From: Corticium candelabrum
Lineage: Eukaryota; Porifera; Homoscleromorpha; Homosclerophorida; Plakinidae
Direction of reading: 5' to 3'
NCBI RefSeq assembly: GCF_963422355.1
Contig: NC_085088.1
Span: forward strand, 186,001-250,000
Length of the DNA stretch: 64,000 bases
Part shown: positions 1 through 17,120 of the stretch, one piece after another
How the letters are laid out: each line of letters starts with the position of its first letter
Numbering within the stretch: position 1 is the first letter of the stretch
Program-made: the position numbers and the translations under genes
Notes under the pieces: generated by a model
What the model was told of the DNA's origin: nothing
The model's database searches: none
The model's input: the letters and a program-made list of their open reading frames with translations, nothing else

Positions 1-457
1 CAAAATATCAAGCATCTCATTCTTCGGGTAAATTTTTAAACCTCTTTCTACACATTGTAGTGTTCTGTCTAAGTGACTAGATGATTTTAGTTAGCATTTC
101 ATGTCCCATTTAATTATGAGATTGTACATTACATGAACTAGTTACTTGTAATCACATGTACCACACATCCTTGCTAAGTGCCTATAGCTAAAGCATGCTT
201 CTTTTAAAGTGTGCCTACACTATCTTGTTTAGACAGTGTAGATATTAACCAATATGCATGAGAATTTGTTCGTGTCCAGAATACTACAAATTATATTAGC
301 TCACCACTAGTCATGTTAACTGAATTCACAACTACAAATGTCGATTAGTAATACTCTGCCACCTAGCTGCAGTAAAGTAATACAAATACTTTGAGTTGAA
401 CGAGTTTGTTCCTTAATTTAATGTCCATACTCCTGTCTAAATGGTGTCCTCCCAAAG
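1..457. other. AT-rich sequence without a gene
   Basis: No open frame, repeat pair or RNA gene can be supported here. Coding similarity to the transposon-associated peptidase starts at about 458, just after a CAAAG that could be a splice acceptor. Any earlier exon or the left end of the transposon was not recognised. Confidence 0.5.
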
Positions 458-1000
458 GTTACTCAAGAAGACAAGTGGTTCAACAAGGTCTGTCACATTC
501 CTGACACTTTGAATCTTGAACTCTTGAACTTGAGCAAGATACAGCAATTTCAACAAATTCTGTCAGACAAGCCAGTCTCTACTGTGGCATTTGGTGACGT
601 GACTACAGTAGCTACCAAATGTCTAGACTGGCATGTGACAGATGGTTACCTGATACACTGCTTGAAGGTATGGCATCGCTTCTCAATTGCTCATCACAAG
701 ATTGTCTTTGCCTTGTGCTATCCATAGTTTGCTAATTCACGTTGAACACATCCATAGCATTAGCTCTGTACAACAGAAAGAAGATTGATGCCATAACTGG
801 ATCTTCTGCTGCATCAAATACATTGATCAGTGGGAATCATTGGACAGTGGTTGCTTTAGATTCAAATTCAAAGTTTCCTTCTATGGTGGCCCATTGGGAT
901 AGCCAGTTCCTACCAAATTGTTGGTAGAACTAATACAAACACTGGACTATGTAAGCACTGCCTTAGGTGAAAGAGTGGATATTCATGATTTGATTCCTAT
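458..1000 (+). pseudogene. Ulp1/C48-like cysteine peptidase relic
   Basis: Frame pieces 458-667 and about 760-927 encode a region with GNHWTVVALD followed by HWDSQF. The His-Trp and Asp arrangement is that of Ulp1/SENP-type SUMO proteases (catalytic His and Asp; the Cys would lie further on). The frame then ends in a stop at about 925, while the similarity seems to continue in another frame (LLVELIQTLDYVSTALG), so a frameshift is likely. Junction phases do not fit a clean intron between the two pieces. It could be a transposon-borne protease or a broken host gene; the family call rests on the HW...D spacing only. Confidence 0.45.
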
Positions 1001-1209
1001 GCATAGGCCGACATTTGAAAAGATGGAAAACACGCATGATCAAGGCATTGCAAAATTTCCCAATACATACATGTTCTTCTCTTTGTGGGGTTATTGCCTT
1101 TGTTTTTGTGGCAGTTGCAGCATTTTCTCCAGAGAATCTGTGGGCACACATCTGTTCACCACAGCTGTCCTTCTATGTGACAAAGCAAAACTCAAACTTT
1201 ACCTTCAAC

Positions 1210-2282
1210 CAGGGTTCTCCCCAGGATTTCAGGAAAGCGTAGCACTAGCCCCTCCCTAAGACCACACCCATCCACTGACATCACAACAAAGTCCCAATTG
1301 CAATACTAATCTATTATCAATATATATTAGACTTGCTGCTGAAAATTGTCTACACTAGCTGTTGTTTACAGGCTGTCAGCTATCAGTAACCCATTAGTTG
1401 GAGGAATTTAGCATGGACAGCTGTTGAAGTCAAGATATTGCTTTGACTTGCAACCATGCATTGACAAACCTGTTAACTAGTCTACTAAGTAGCAGTGCAC
1501 GCTTGCTAGATACACACTGTGACACAATTGAATGCATAAACACAATGACATACTATTTATTCGTAATCATTAATTGCTTAAACAGTGACTGAGTATATAC
1601 CCTAAGGTTGCTGCTACATTAGAGAGTAACAAGCAAAATTGTGTTCAATCTTACAAGCTGTCCACTGTATAATGAAATTATGCTGACTCTGTTACAATAT
1701 TGTAATGTATCTGTTCCTCTTGAAAGCCCACTCCAGACATGCAGCGTTAAAGTCAAAGTCTTCTAAACAGGGACCTTCAATAGAGATAAACAGCAGTTGC
1801 ACTGTGATTTTGTTGCTCAGGCGGGGTTTCTCAGAGGTGTCTTTATCCTATTCAGTTCAGAAAAGCCCTCTCACAGTCAGCAGTGGAAGCAGGGATTAGC
1901 TGGGCAATGGCTGCAAGGTTACAAATGTTTGGAAACACTAAGGAAAGGTTCTCTTTCTTCACAATTGTAGCCATCACGTCTTGTTCTGTATGGCAAAGAA
2001 TTCGCACTTTGAAGTGGCACAGCTGTTGGAATCTGACTGGAACTATTTTTGCAAAGTGGTCAGTCAGCGGTCCTATTCAGTATTGGCTTTCTTCAAGCCG
2101 CCTACTTAGTAAGCAGGTTCTAAACATGCAAATTACATCATTAAGGTTACGTTCCTTCACATGCACTTGCTATCCCATATCTGGAGCATATCTAGACAAT
2201 CTCAAATCAGTGATCTCTGAGAGTGAAGTAGAAATTCAAGCATAGTGCAGCGCTACGCTCAAACGCCCTGGGGAGAACCCTG
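1210..2282. mobile_element. Non-autonomous hAT-like element inserted in the MULE/peptidase region
   Basis: The ends are inverted copies of CAGGGTTCTCCCCAGG (right end reads as its reverse complement at about 2267-2282), and the similarity continues inward to an AGCGTAGC motif. The flanks show a direct repeat CTTCAAC at 1203-1209 and 2283-2289. The CAGGGNTCTC terminus and a 7-8 bp target duplication are typical of hAT transposons. Frames inside (1705-1899, 1883-2245) show no recognisable transposase, so it is probably non-autonomous. It splits the surrounding relic and is therefore younger than that copy. Confidence 0.65.
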
Positions 2283-2949
2283 CTTCAACCAAGCCCTTAT
2301 ACTCACTACCTGACGAATACCTTAGCAGTATGGTTGCTTTCTGATCAAATTAAAATTTCCAATATCCTAGATAAGTCCATAGATAAGTCCATATTAGCTG
2401 ATGAAAACTTGCAGTCTCAGCAAATCCAAAGCCACCATCTCAAGCAACCTAAACGCCAGAAGCTTTGCTTAAGTCTGAGTAAAATTTTCAAGACCAAAGT
2501 TTCAGGAGAAAATGTAACTCTTCAGCAATTTCACCATGCAAAGCAACTACTGATTGGCCCTCCTGCTATATGCCTGACAAAGCAAACAAAGTTGGTAGAA
2601 AAATTCACTCTCGCTAAGGCCGTTTCAGCTGGCAAGAGGAATCCTTTCTTTCTAATGTAACCTGATGCACTTCTAATGAGAGTCATTCACAGGGTACAAA
2701 AGCTGAGAACGTCAGTGAAACCTCTATGCCTGTAGTTACAACTATTTTGTTGACTCATATTGTCAGCATGAATTGGAAAGTTTCCTAGGAGCTGAAACAA
2801 GCAACTTTACTCTAGAAGCATGGACAAGTGCCAATTGTGAAACTGCAGCTGTCCAGTGAATTACACATTTTGAAGAGGTTTCAAAAACCACCTATTGAAT
2901 CACTACAGGTTTCAAAGCAAAAGGATGGCGGCTCCTTTTTAAAACTGTT
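2283..2949. other. Unassigned sequence inside the MULE region
   Basis: A 108-codon frame (2334-2660) and part of another (2828-3019) are present, but neither shows a recognisable motif. It may be the linker between the peptidase and transposase parts of the MULE or unrelated filler. Confidence 0.4.
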
Positions 2950-5307
2950 CGTCATTGTCATCATTACAGGAAACAGAAAACTCTGTAACAGATGTCCACA
3001 GAAAGGAAGTGCAAACTAAAGAAAACCACCATACATTGTTCCACACAAGACAAAAAGTCAATGTGTCCTAGCACTTTAATAGTTAGGGTATACCAACCTG
3101 AGGCATCTAAAACCTCAGACCACCCTGAATACCTTGCCTTAACAATCACATACCACCCAATCCACAGTGGCCATACTCTCAGCTTTAGGCCAGTCACAGA
3201 AGCTGTGAAAAAAGCAAAAATTTGTCTCTTTGAGTCTGGCAGCTCTGCTGCCTCTGCAAAACATGAATACTTGACCCAGATTCAACTGAAAAGTGATCCA
3301 CGAGTAGTTGAGAGCACTCTTGCAGACAGAGCCATAACCCCAAATGTACGAGACATTCAACGCCTCTTTAGAAAATGGCGATCAGACAACACTGGACCAG
3401 AAAATGGAGAGGCTATGTTTGAGCGACTGCTCGAGGAAGTACAACGATACAACAAGGAACATGAAAAAGAGGGTGGGCAAGTATTTCTTCAACCTTATGA
3501 AGCAGCAGCTGCAATGAACATGAATGAACCTAAACCAAAAAACCAGAAAGACTGATGCCATGCCCTTCCTTTTAGCTCTAGTCACTCCTCTCATGGCCAG
3601 AGTCCATGAAATGGTCACACAAAGTGCAAAGCTAGTCTTTTGTGACTCAACAGCCAGTCTTGATAACTTGAACACAGCTGTGTTCATACTTAGCTGCGGC
3701 ATATCAATAGAAGCTCTACCACTTGCTGCAGTTATGACATTCAGTGAAGATGCTGCTACCTTGTCAGCAGGGTTTACAGTACTGTGCCACATACTGCCCA
3801 AGTGTGCATTTTTTGGAAGAGGCCCAAATCTTGGACCACTAACATTATTGACAGATGACTGTGCAAGCAAACGGATTGCTCTAAAGAGTACATGGCCTCA
3901 AGCGGAATTACACCTACATGTCTTTCATTTTTTACAAACTATATGAAGATGGCTTTGGAGCTCAAATTTTGGTATCTGTGGTACAGACAGAATTACCTGT
4001 ATAGCTCTAACAAAACAACTTGTTTATGCCCCAAGTGAGCAAGCATTGACTGAAATCAAACGTGAAGTAGACAAAAGCCCTTTCAGACATTCAAAAAAAG
4101 ACTAGGTGATTATTGGCAACGAAGAAAAGAATGGGCTGTGTGTTTCCGAAAGAACTTTCCCACACGAGGCAACTATACTAACCATTATTCAGAGGCTAGC
4201 ATACGCATCATAAAAGACATCCTTTTCCAAAGAAATAAAGCTTGGAATGTGGTACAAATGTTCAATCTTCTCACACAGACTCTCGAACTGTATTACCAGC
4301 GACGTTTAATATCTGTTGCCACAAACAGATTAGATCATTTTGTCTCTACAAGATTTACTGTGACAGGAATGAAAGCACACACCATTCCATCTGACGACAT
4401 TGTCGCAACTGATGACCCAGACGTTTATACTGTTGTGAGTCAGTCAGACAAGAATAGAACGTGGATAGTAGACTTACAACTGGGTGAGTGCACCTGTCTC
4501 ATCGGAATGCAAAGTCAACCTTGCAAACACCAATTTGCAGCAGCAATGAAGTATCGCAAAAGCAGTGTCAATACTATCCCAACGTATTCGCCTCAAGGCC
4601 GTCAGCTTCTTGCATCAGTGGCATTAGGACAACACTGCCAACCCATTTCCTTTTACAGTAGTGTCCACCAAAGAGCTGAAGAAGAACATCTAAAGTCTCT
4701 TTCAATCGGTGTGAATTGGTCTGATGAAGATATCAAACGTTCCTTTGAAAAAATTGCCCCTTGTTCCTGTGATACAACTAAAGTGGCAACTGTAGCTGAC
4801 GACAACATTGATTTTAGCAATACATTTCAAAGAGATCAAGCACAACCAATTAACAGAGGAAGCTATGAAAAGTCAAGGGACGTCATTGAAAGAGTACTAC
4901 AGGTCACTAAAGATATCAAGGATGGCCTGCATGAAAGTCATGTCACAGACAGCTTCATAGTTGCAGTAAAAAGGTTTTGTTCCAATTATTGAAAACTACG
5001 AGGCAAAGAAATCCATTCACCTGATACACAGCAGCAACTGCTTTCTGCTCTACATATGTTTGGTAAAGAGGTGGGAGTCAGAAAACAAAAGAAAAAGATT
5101 CGAGTGCAACCTATTGCTGTAGCTAGACGACACTTCAAGTCCTTTTCTACCCATCCAGCATCAGCAGGACGTCCAAGTTTGTTCATGAAAGCCAAAGCTA
5201 CAACCAAGATATTCAACAGAAACATTATCCCCAAACGAATCCACCAGAGAGCAAAGAGAAACCACAATCTGACAATAAGTTTGAAAACAAATACCCCTAA
5301 TGCCATC
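2950..5307 (+). pseudogene. MULE transposase relic (SWIM zinc finger)
   Basis: Three successive frame pieces align with a MULE transposase. Piece 2992-3555 has the pre-transposase region with CPSTLIVRV and a HSGHTLSFRPV histidine motif. Piece 3524-3946 has the MULE catalytic stretch, including LLTDDCASKRIALKSTWPQ and the HVFHFLQ that normally follows. Piece 4138-4992 ends with a SWIM finger, GECTCLIGMQSQPCKHQ (CxC...CxH). A short tail, 5056-5310, carries IRVQPIAVARRH and GRPS motifs common after the SWIM finger in animal MULEs. The pieces lie in different frames or are separated by stops, so the gene is dead. Base composition resembles its surroundings, which suggests an old copy. Confidence 0.75.
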
Positions 5308-5696
5308 TAAACTGTACAAGGATACAAGATTTTTTGAGTTGAGTAAACTGTCTATGTTCATATTCCTTGATATAAAGAGAGAAACAGATTGTAGTTAGTG
5401 TGTTCAGAATGAGTGTTCAGAACAAGTCATTCCTGTTTTAAGTCCAGCAAACTGTGCACCCACTAGAAAAATAGACATCTTCATTGTGTGTGTTTTAATT
5501 TTATTGTTAAAAGGATCATGGATTGATTCTACGTATTTTAGGCTAATGAAAAACTGTGTTCTGTGGCAACAGACTGTCCAGATCAACAACTTCCTGTAAT
5601 TCTGTCTGCTTGCCATACATTTCTTATGCAAACAAATTAATTGCAGTAACAGCAGAGTACATGATTAATAAACAGGTTCTTCTGCAATAGTTACTA
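5308..5696. other. Non-coding sequence
   Basis: Nothing recognisable. A downstream terminal repeat of the MULE was looked for here and not found. Confidence 0.5.
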
Positions 5697-6096
5697 GTAT
5701 ATACAGTAGTGGACAAAAGTATTTGCCAGGTAGTTTTTTTGTTGATTTTCATCATATTCTGGCCTACAGAATGGAAATAGGTGCTGATGTGAGCACAAAT
5801 GGATAAGTTAGTTTGTTTTCAAAGGTTGTAATATTGTTTGCATTGAATATGCTTTGATAAGTTGTAATGTAAACTTAATCGGCTATTAACTAGGTTGTAA
5901 CTATAATCTTAAATTGCAACAACCAACTGATTTAGACTCAATTCTATACCAATTAGTCTCGATTTTGCCATTGCATGACAAACATTGACCAAGAAGTCGC
6001 TTTATTAGTATTTTGTGCTTCCACCCAAACACAGACATACTGAAAAACCCTGAAATTTCTTGCCCAGCAAATACTTTTGTCCACTACTGTATATAC
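5697..6096. mobile_element. Tc1/mariner-type MITE
   Basis: A perfect 30-bp inverted repeat occupies 5697-5726 and 6067-6096. It contains TACAGTAGTGGACAAAAGTA, the CAGTNGTGGACAAAAGTA terminus known from Tc1-like elements, flanked by TA on both sides as expected for TA target duplication. The 340-bp interior has no open frame, so this is a non-autonomous copy. The intact ends suggest it is relatively young. Confidence 0.88.
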
Positions 6097-6738
6097 ACAC
6101 TTATAAATTATAAATTACTATTTATTAAATCACATTTAAGGTTAAAAATACTACCATAAATACATAAAATGTGCTATAATGTTACTAAATACTTTATTCT
6201 AATAAATTAATAATTAGTTCATCAACTACTATCAACTAATTAGCAAAATGTACAAACCTCTGCCGTCTTGTATAATAACTGCATCACGTAAAGCTTTTCT
6301 GGAGTCAACAGTTTCTCGAGAAAGTCGATTTCTGCAAAGAAAACGGTTTGTAGCAACCAACATTCCCCATATTGGGGCTCTCCTTTCACTGCCACTGTTG
6401 CTTACTCAGTGTGATAACTGCTCGCAGAGAAAGCGCAATTCCCACGATCTGTTAGCATAACAACACATTTTGAACTACTAAATCATGATCGTCAGCCATG
6501 CGTGCACGTGAGAATGGTCTACCGTGCACGTGCAAGTTAAACTTATCCGGGCTATATATCCGGGATGTGTGTGTGAAGTGGACCCAAAAAATTTGCCTAG
6601 TGTCGAGGCTAGTACTTTCTTGGAATTATACTGTACAAGTGTACACGTACATTATTCCGATATGCGCGCATGCTAACACGTGTCTGACATTCCTTCGGCC
6701 GCGCACAAGGGCTTGCACCACGAGGCTAATAGTGTGAG
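6097..6738 (+). promoter_or_regulatory. Upstream region of FOXRED2 with three CACGTG boxes
   Basis: The first 400 bases are AT-rich and show nothing clear. The last 240 bases, just before the FOXRED2 start codon, are GC-richer and contain CACGTG at 6505-6510, 6527-6532 and 6677-6682; the first two lie in a repeated GTGCACGTG. A TATATA at 6553-6558 sits 180 bp before the ATG. CACGTG is an E-box, and the ACGTG core is also shared by XBP1/ATF6-type stress elements, which would suit an ER gene; that link is inference. A 70-codon frame at 6248-6460 has no recognisable product. Confidence 0.35.
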
Positions 6739-9269
6739 ATGAAGACGTCTTTTGTGTTATTCTGCACTCTCTGCGCTTTTATAGCGGTAGATTCAATTGT
6801 CGAACAAGAACATCATTCTTACTGCGTAATCGGAGCTGGTCCTGCCGGCCTTCAGATGGGATTCTTTTTGCATCGTGCACAACGTGATTATGTCATATTT
6901 GAAAGAGCAGACCAAGTTGGACCTTTCTTCGTGAAGTATCCTCGACATAGGAAACTAATTTCGATCAACAAACGTTTCACTGGCAAGAGCAACAAAGAAT
7001 TCAACTTGAGACATGACTGGAACAGTTTACTCAGTGATGACGATTCTCTGCTCGTCAAATATTACTCGCACGACTTTTTTCCTCAAGCTGATGATTATCT
7101 CCGCTATCTTAGTGATTTTGCCAGTAAGTTACAACTAAACATCAAGCTGAACACGGAAGTGAGGAATATCAGCAGGAAGTTAACTTCCTCTGGAGATCCT
7201 CTGTTTGTCATGAGAAATGCTAATGCTGACGCTACTTACACTTGTCAGTATGTGATTGTAGCGACTGGTCAGGCAGTCCCAATTCGTATTGAAGGGTTTC
7301 TAGGCAGTGAGTATGTGGAGTATTATGACAGCATGTCTTTGAATCAGAGTGAATATGAAAATCAGCATGTTCTTATTTTGGGAAGAGGAAACTCGGCTTT
7401 TGAAACTGCAGACCATATTGGAGGTCATACTGCATCGATCCACATGCTGGCTCGATCTCGTGTTCGTCTGTCATGGGCAACACATTACGTAGGAGATGTA
7501 AGAGCCATTAACAACCAAATTCTTGACACATATCAGCTTAAGAGTTTAGATGGTCTTCTAGAAGCCGAAGTTGGGCAGATGCAAATTACTAAGAAAGATG
7601 GCAAGTTACATCTTATTCCAATTGATCGGCCATTTCAAGAGGACCACAGAGTTGATGAAGATACAGATGAAGATGAAGATAATGAAGCAGTTTCAGACGT
7701 AGCACTGACTAATACAGATGACGAGCCTGAACCACAGTTTGATAACTTCGCAATGCGTGAGCCCTATGATCGAGTCATCTCTTGTCTTGGATTTCAGTTT
7801 GATTGGTCAATATTTGAAAATGACACTAAGCCAGTGAAAGGTATAGGTCGTAAAGCCAAGTACGCAGCAATGAAAAATAATTATGAGTCAACACGTGTTC
7901 AAAACATGTTCTTTGCTGGAACAAACACTCACATTAGAGACTTCAGGAAATCATCAGGTGCATTTATTCATGGATTTAGGTATACGGTAAGAGCTCTTCA
8001 TCGATTGCTGGAGTGGAGAAATCACGGAGTAAAGTGGCCATCTGTTACATTGCCATACACTGGACTGATGGATTATATGGTGAAACGAATGAACGAAATG
8101 TCGGTAAGACTCGTTAGTAGGGTATGGTCTGTATGCTTACATTATAAGTTGCAAATGCTTGTTGTTTGGTGCCTCAATGTGTTGACATGATTGTTTTTGT
8201 CTAAACGTACAGTTACAGCAATTTACTTGTGGACAGTGAAGTGCATAGCATTTATTGCATGTCTTTCTGTCTCTTCTGATTGTTTCTCAGTCTGTCTCTA
8301 TCTGTTTCTTGTTGTTTTCACTTTTCTGTGTGATTTGTCTGACTATAATATTATGTAGATATCAGAATGTATAGAATTTTGACTTTGTTGTTGTTTTATA
8401 GGGACCTTATCAAATGTTTGGTATTTTGGTTGAAGTCATTCTTATTCATGGTGATACAGTGACTTATTTGGAAGAAGTTCCTCTTGATGTGCTGGTCTCG
8501 TTGCAGAACGCTACAGGCCATGATGCTGAACGTTTAATTGTTGTGAATCTTGAATATGGAGAGGGATTCTCGGGACCTGGAAATGATGTTTTTAGTGAGG
8601 ATAGGGCAACTGGAGATCCAGTTGATGCCCACAACAGCAACTTCCTTCATCCTGTTTTGTATTATTATGACATGCCCATTAAATGTAAGAAAAAAATTGT
8701 TCTCTGTTGTGGTGTTTGTATGCTTACCAAGTGTTTGGGGTTATGCTTATTCCTTTGTTTTTGCTGTTGCTTTGAATTCTTTGTTCTATCTGCACCTTCT
8801 CTTGTCAATTCATCTGATTTTGGTGTGTTTTGTCTTTTTGTAAATAGTAATCTACAGATGTTCTTGTGTATCTTTATTGAAATATCTACTATGATATTTC
8901 AATCTTGAGAAACTGAAGTCAGCTTAAATTACAGATTTTATGTTTCTAGCTTCGTCTCCACTCAAGTTGCCTCGACCTGCAAAAATCCATCACATGGTAG
9001 AAGACTTTCTTACTTTTTGGACATCTCCTCTTTCACATCTAATGCCACTCCGGCGATTCCTAGAGAGTGTTTTTGAAGATGACATGAGAGAGTATTTTAG
9101 CTCAACATGCTTTACTGCTGCTCTTACTTACACAACGGTTCCTACCAGGTGCTTGGACTACCTTCACGGACGAGGATTTCTGGGGAATGAGGAGATGATC
9201 AAGGCAGCAGAGGAAGGAGGAATGCGCTCTCCAATTGTTCAGGATATAGTAAATAATGCTGGACAATAA
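6739..9269 (+). CDS. FOXRED2: FAD-dependent oxidoreductase FOXRED2/ERFAD-like
   Basis: Three exons, 6739-8103, 8402-8684 and 8935-9269, join in phase to give 660 residues (human about 680). A hydrophobic signal peptide (residues 1-19) is followed by a Rossmann FAD motif, GAGPAG at about 32-37. The conserved NLRHDWNSLL segment and a second dinucleotide site, LGRGNSAFETA at about 214-224, are present. The C-terminal part matches FOXRED2 (VEDFLTFWTSP, LMPLRRFLE). In mammals ERFAD is an ER-lumenal flavoprotein linked to ER-associated degradation through SEL1L and OS-9. An acidic DEDTDEDEDNE stretch lies at about residue 306. The chain ends ...VNNAGQ with no KDEL-like retrieval signal, unlike the human KEEL end. 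KARS1 follows in the same direction 291 bp downstream. Confidence 0.93.
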
Positions 9270-9560
9270 ATTGTAGTTTTCATTTGTGGGGAACTGCTGC
9301 AAAGGCATGGTGCATATGTATGACGCTAATTTTAGATTAAATCTGTGATCATAATTTGAAACACACATGCTTCACGCTCTAGATCTCTTGTCTGAAAGTT
9401 CGAGGGTGATTGTCTAGCACTGCTATCCCATATATGTATATTTTGTATTCTAGATAACGCACTTTAGGCAAACTGCCTACACTATACCTACTTAACATAC
9501 AAGCTAGTTGCATCAGCCTCAATCCTTATATGCGCATGCGTAGAAAAAGTAGGTTCTACA

Positions 9561-16744
<7,184 letters not shown>

Positions 16745-17120
16745 AACCGAATCAAGCCCGAAGATGCTAACCTGTCTCCGGGGAGTTTTTAATTACGTTG
16801 AATGTCACGTGATTAAGACACTTGTGATCGATACTGTAGTGAAAAAGAAACTGTCATTGCGATTTGGCGTCTTCAGAAAAGAGAGAAATGAACCATCGTG
16901 GTTGTCAGGTGGGCAGCAGTCGCCGATGGTTCTAGTCAATGTATTTGTCGTTTCGCTGTAGTGTTTAGATTAGCGATAGGGTTTCGTTCTTCGTATCTCA
17001 AGCCTGCATCTCTACAATGCACGTTTCTTAGCTCTTGTTCTGTTACAGGACATCTAAAGTTGTTGGAGCAAGTGCGTACACTCGGTAATCGCGCAGCAAG
17101 TGTCTCCGTCTCTTTGATCG
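16745..17120. other. Intergenic region between KARS1 and the cadherin gene
   Basis: It should contain the KARS1 3' end and the cadherin promoter and 5' UTR. No clear core-promoter motif was recognised. A short non-coding first exon of the cadherin gene here cannot be excluded. Confidence 0.5.

Larger units (their letters stand above)
458..5307 (+). mobile_element. Degenerate Mutator-like (MULE) DNA transposon region
   Basis: The stretch holds, in order, an Ulp1/C48-like peptidase relic (458-1000), an inserted hAT-like element (1210-2282) and a MULE transposase relic with pre-transposase zinc region, catalytic region, SWIM finger and basic C-terminal tail (about 2950-5307). MULEs that carry an Ulp1-like protease are known in plants and animals, so the peptidase may belong to the same element; this is inferred from position and orientation only. 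No terminal inverted repeats bounding the whole unit were found, so the limits are those of the recognisable coding sequence. The reading frames are interrupted several times, so it is not a working element. Confidence 0.7.

Noticed and set aside
6248-6460. 70-codon frame upstream of FOXRED2
   Set aside because: No recognisable domain; it lies in a probable promoter region.
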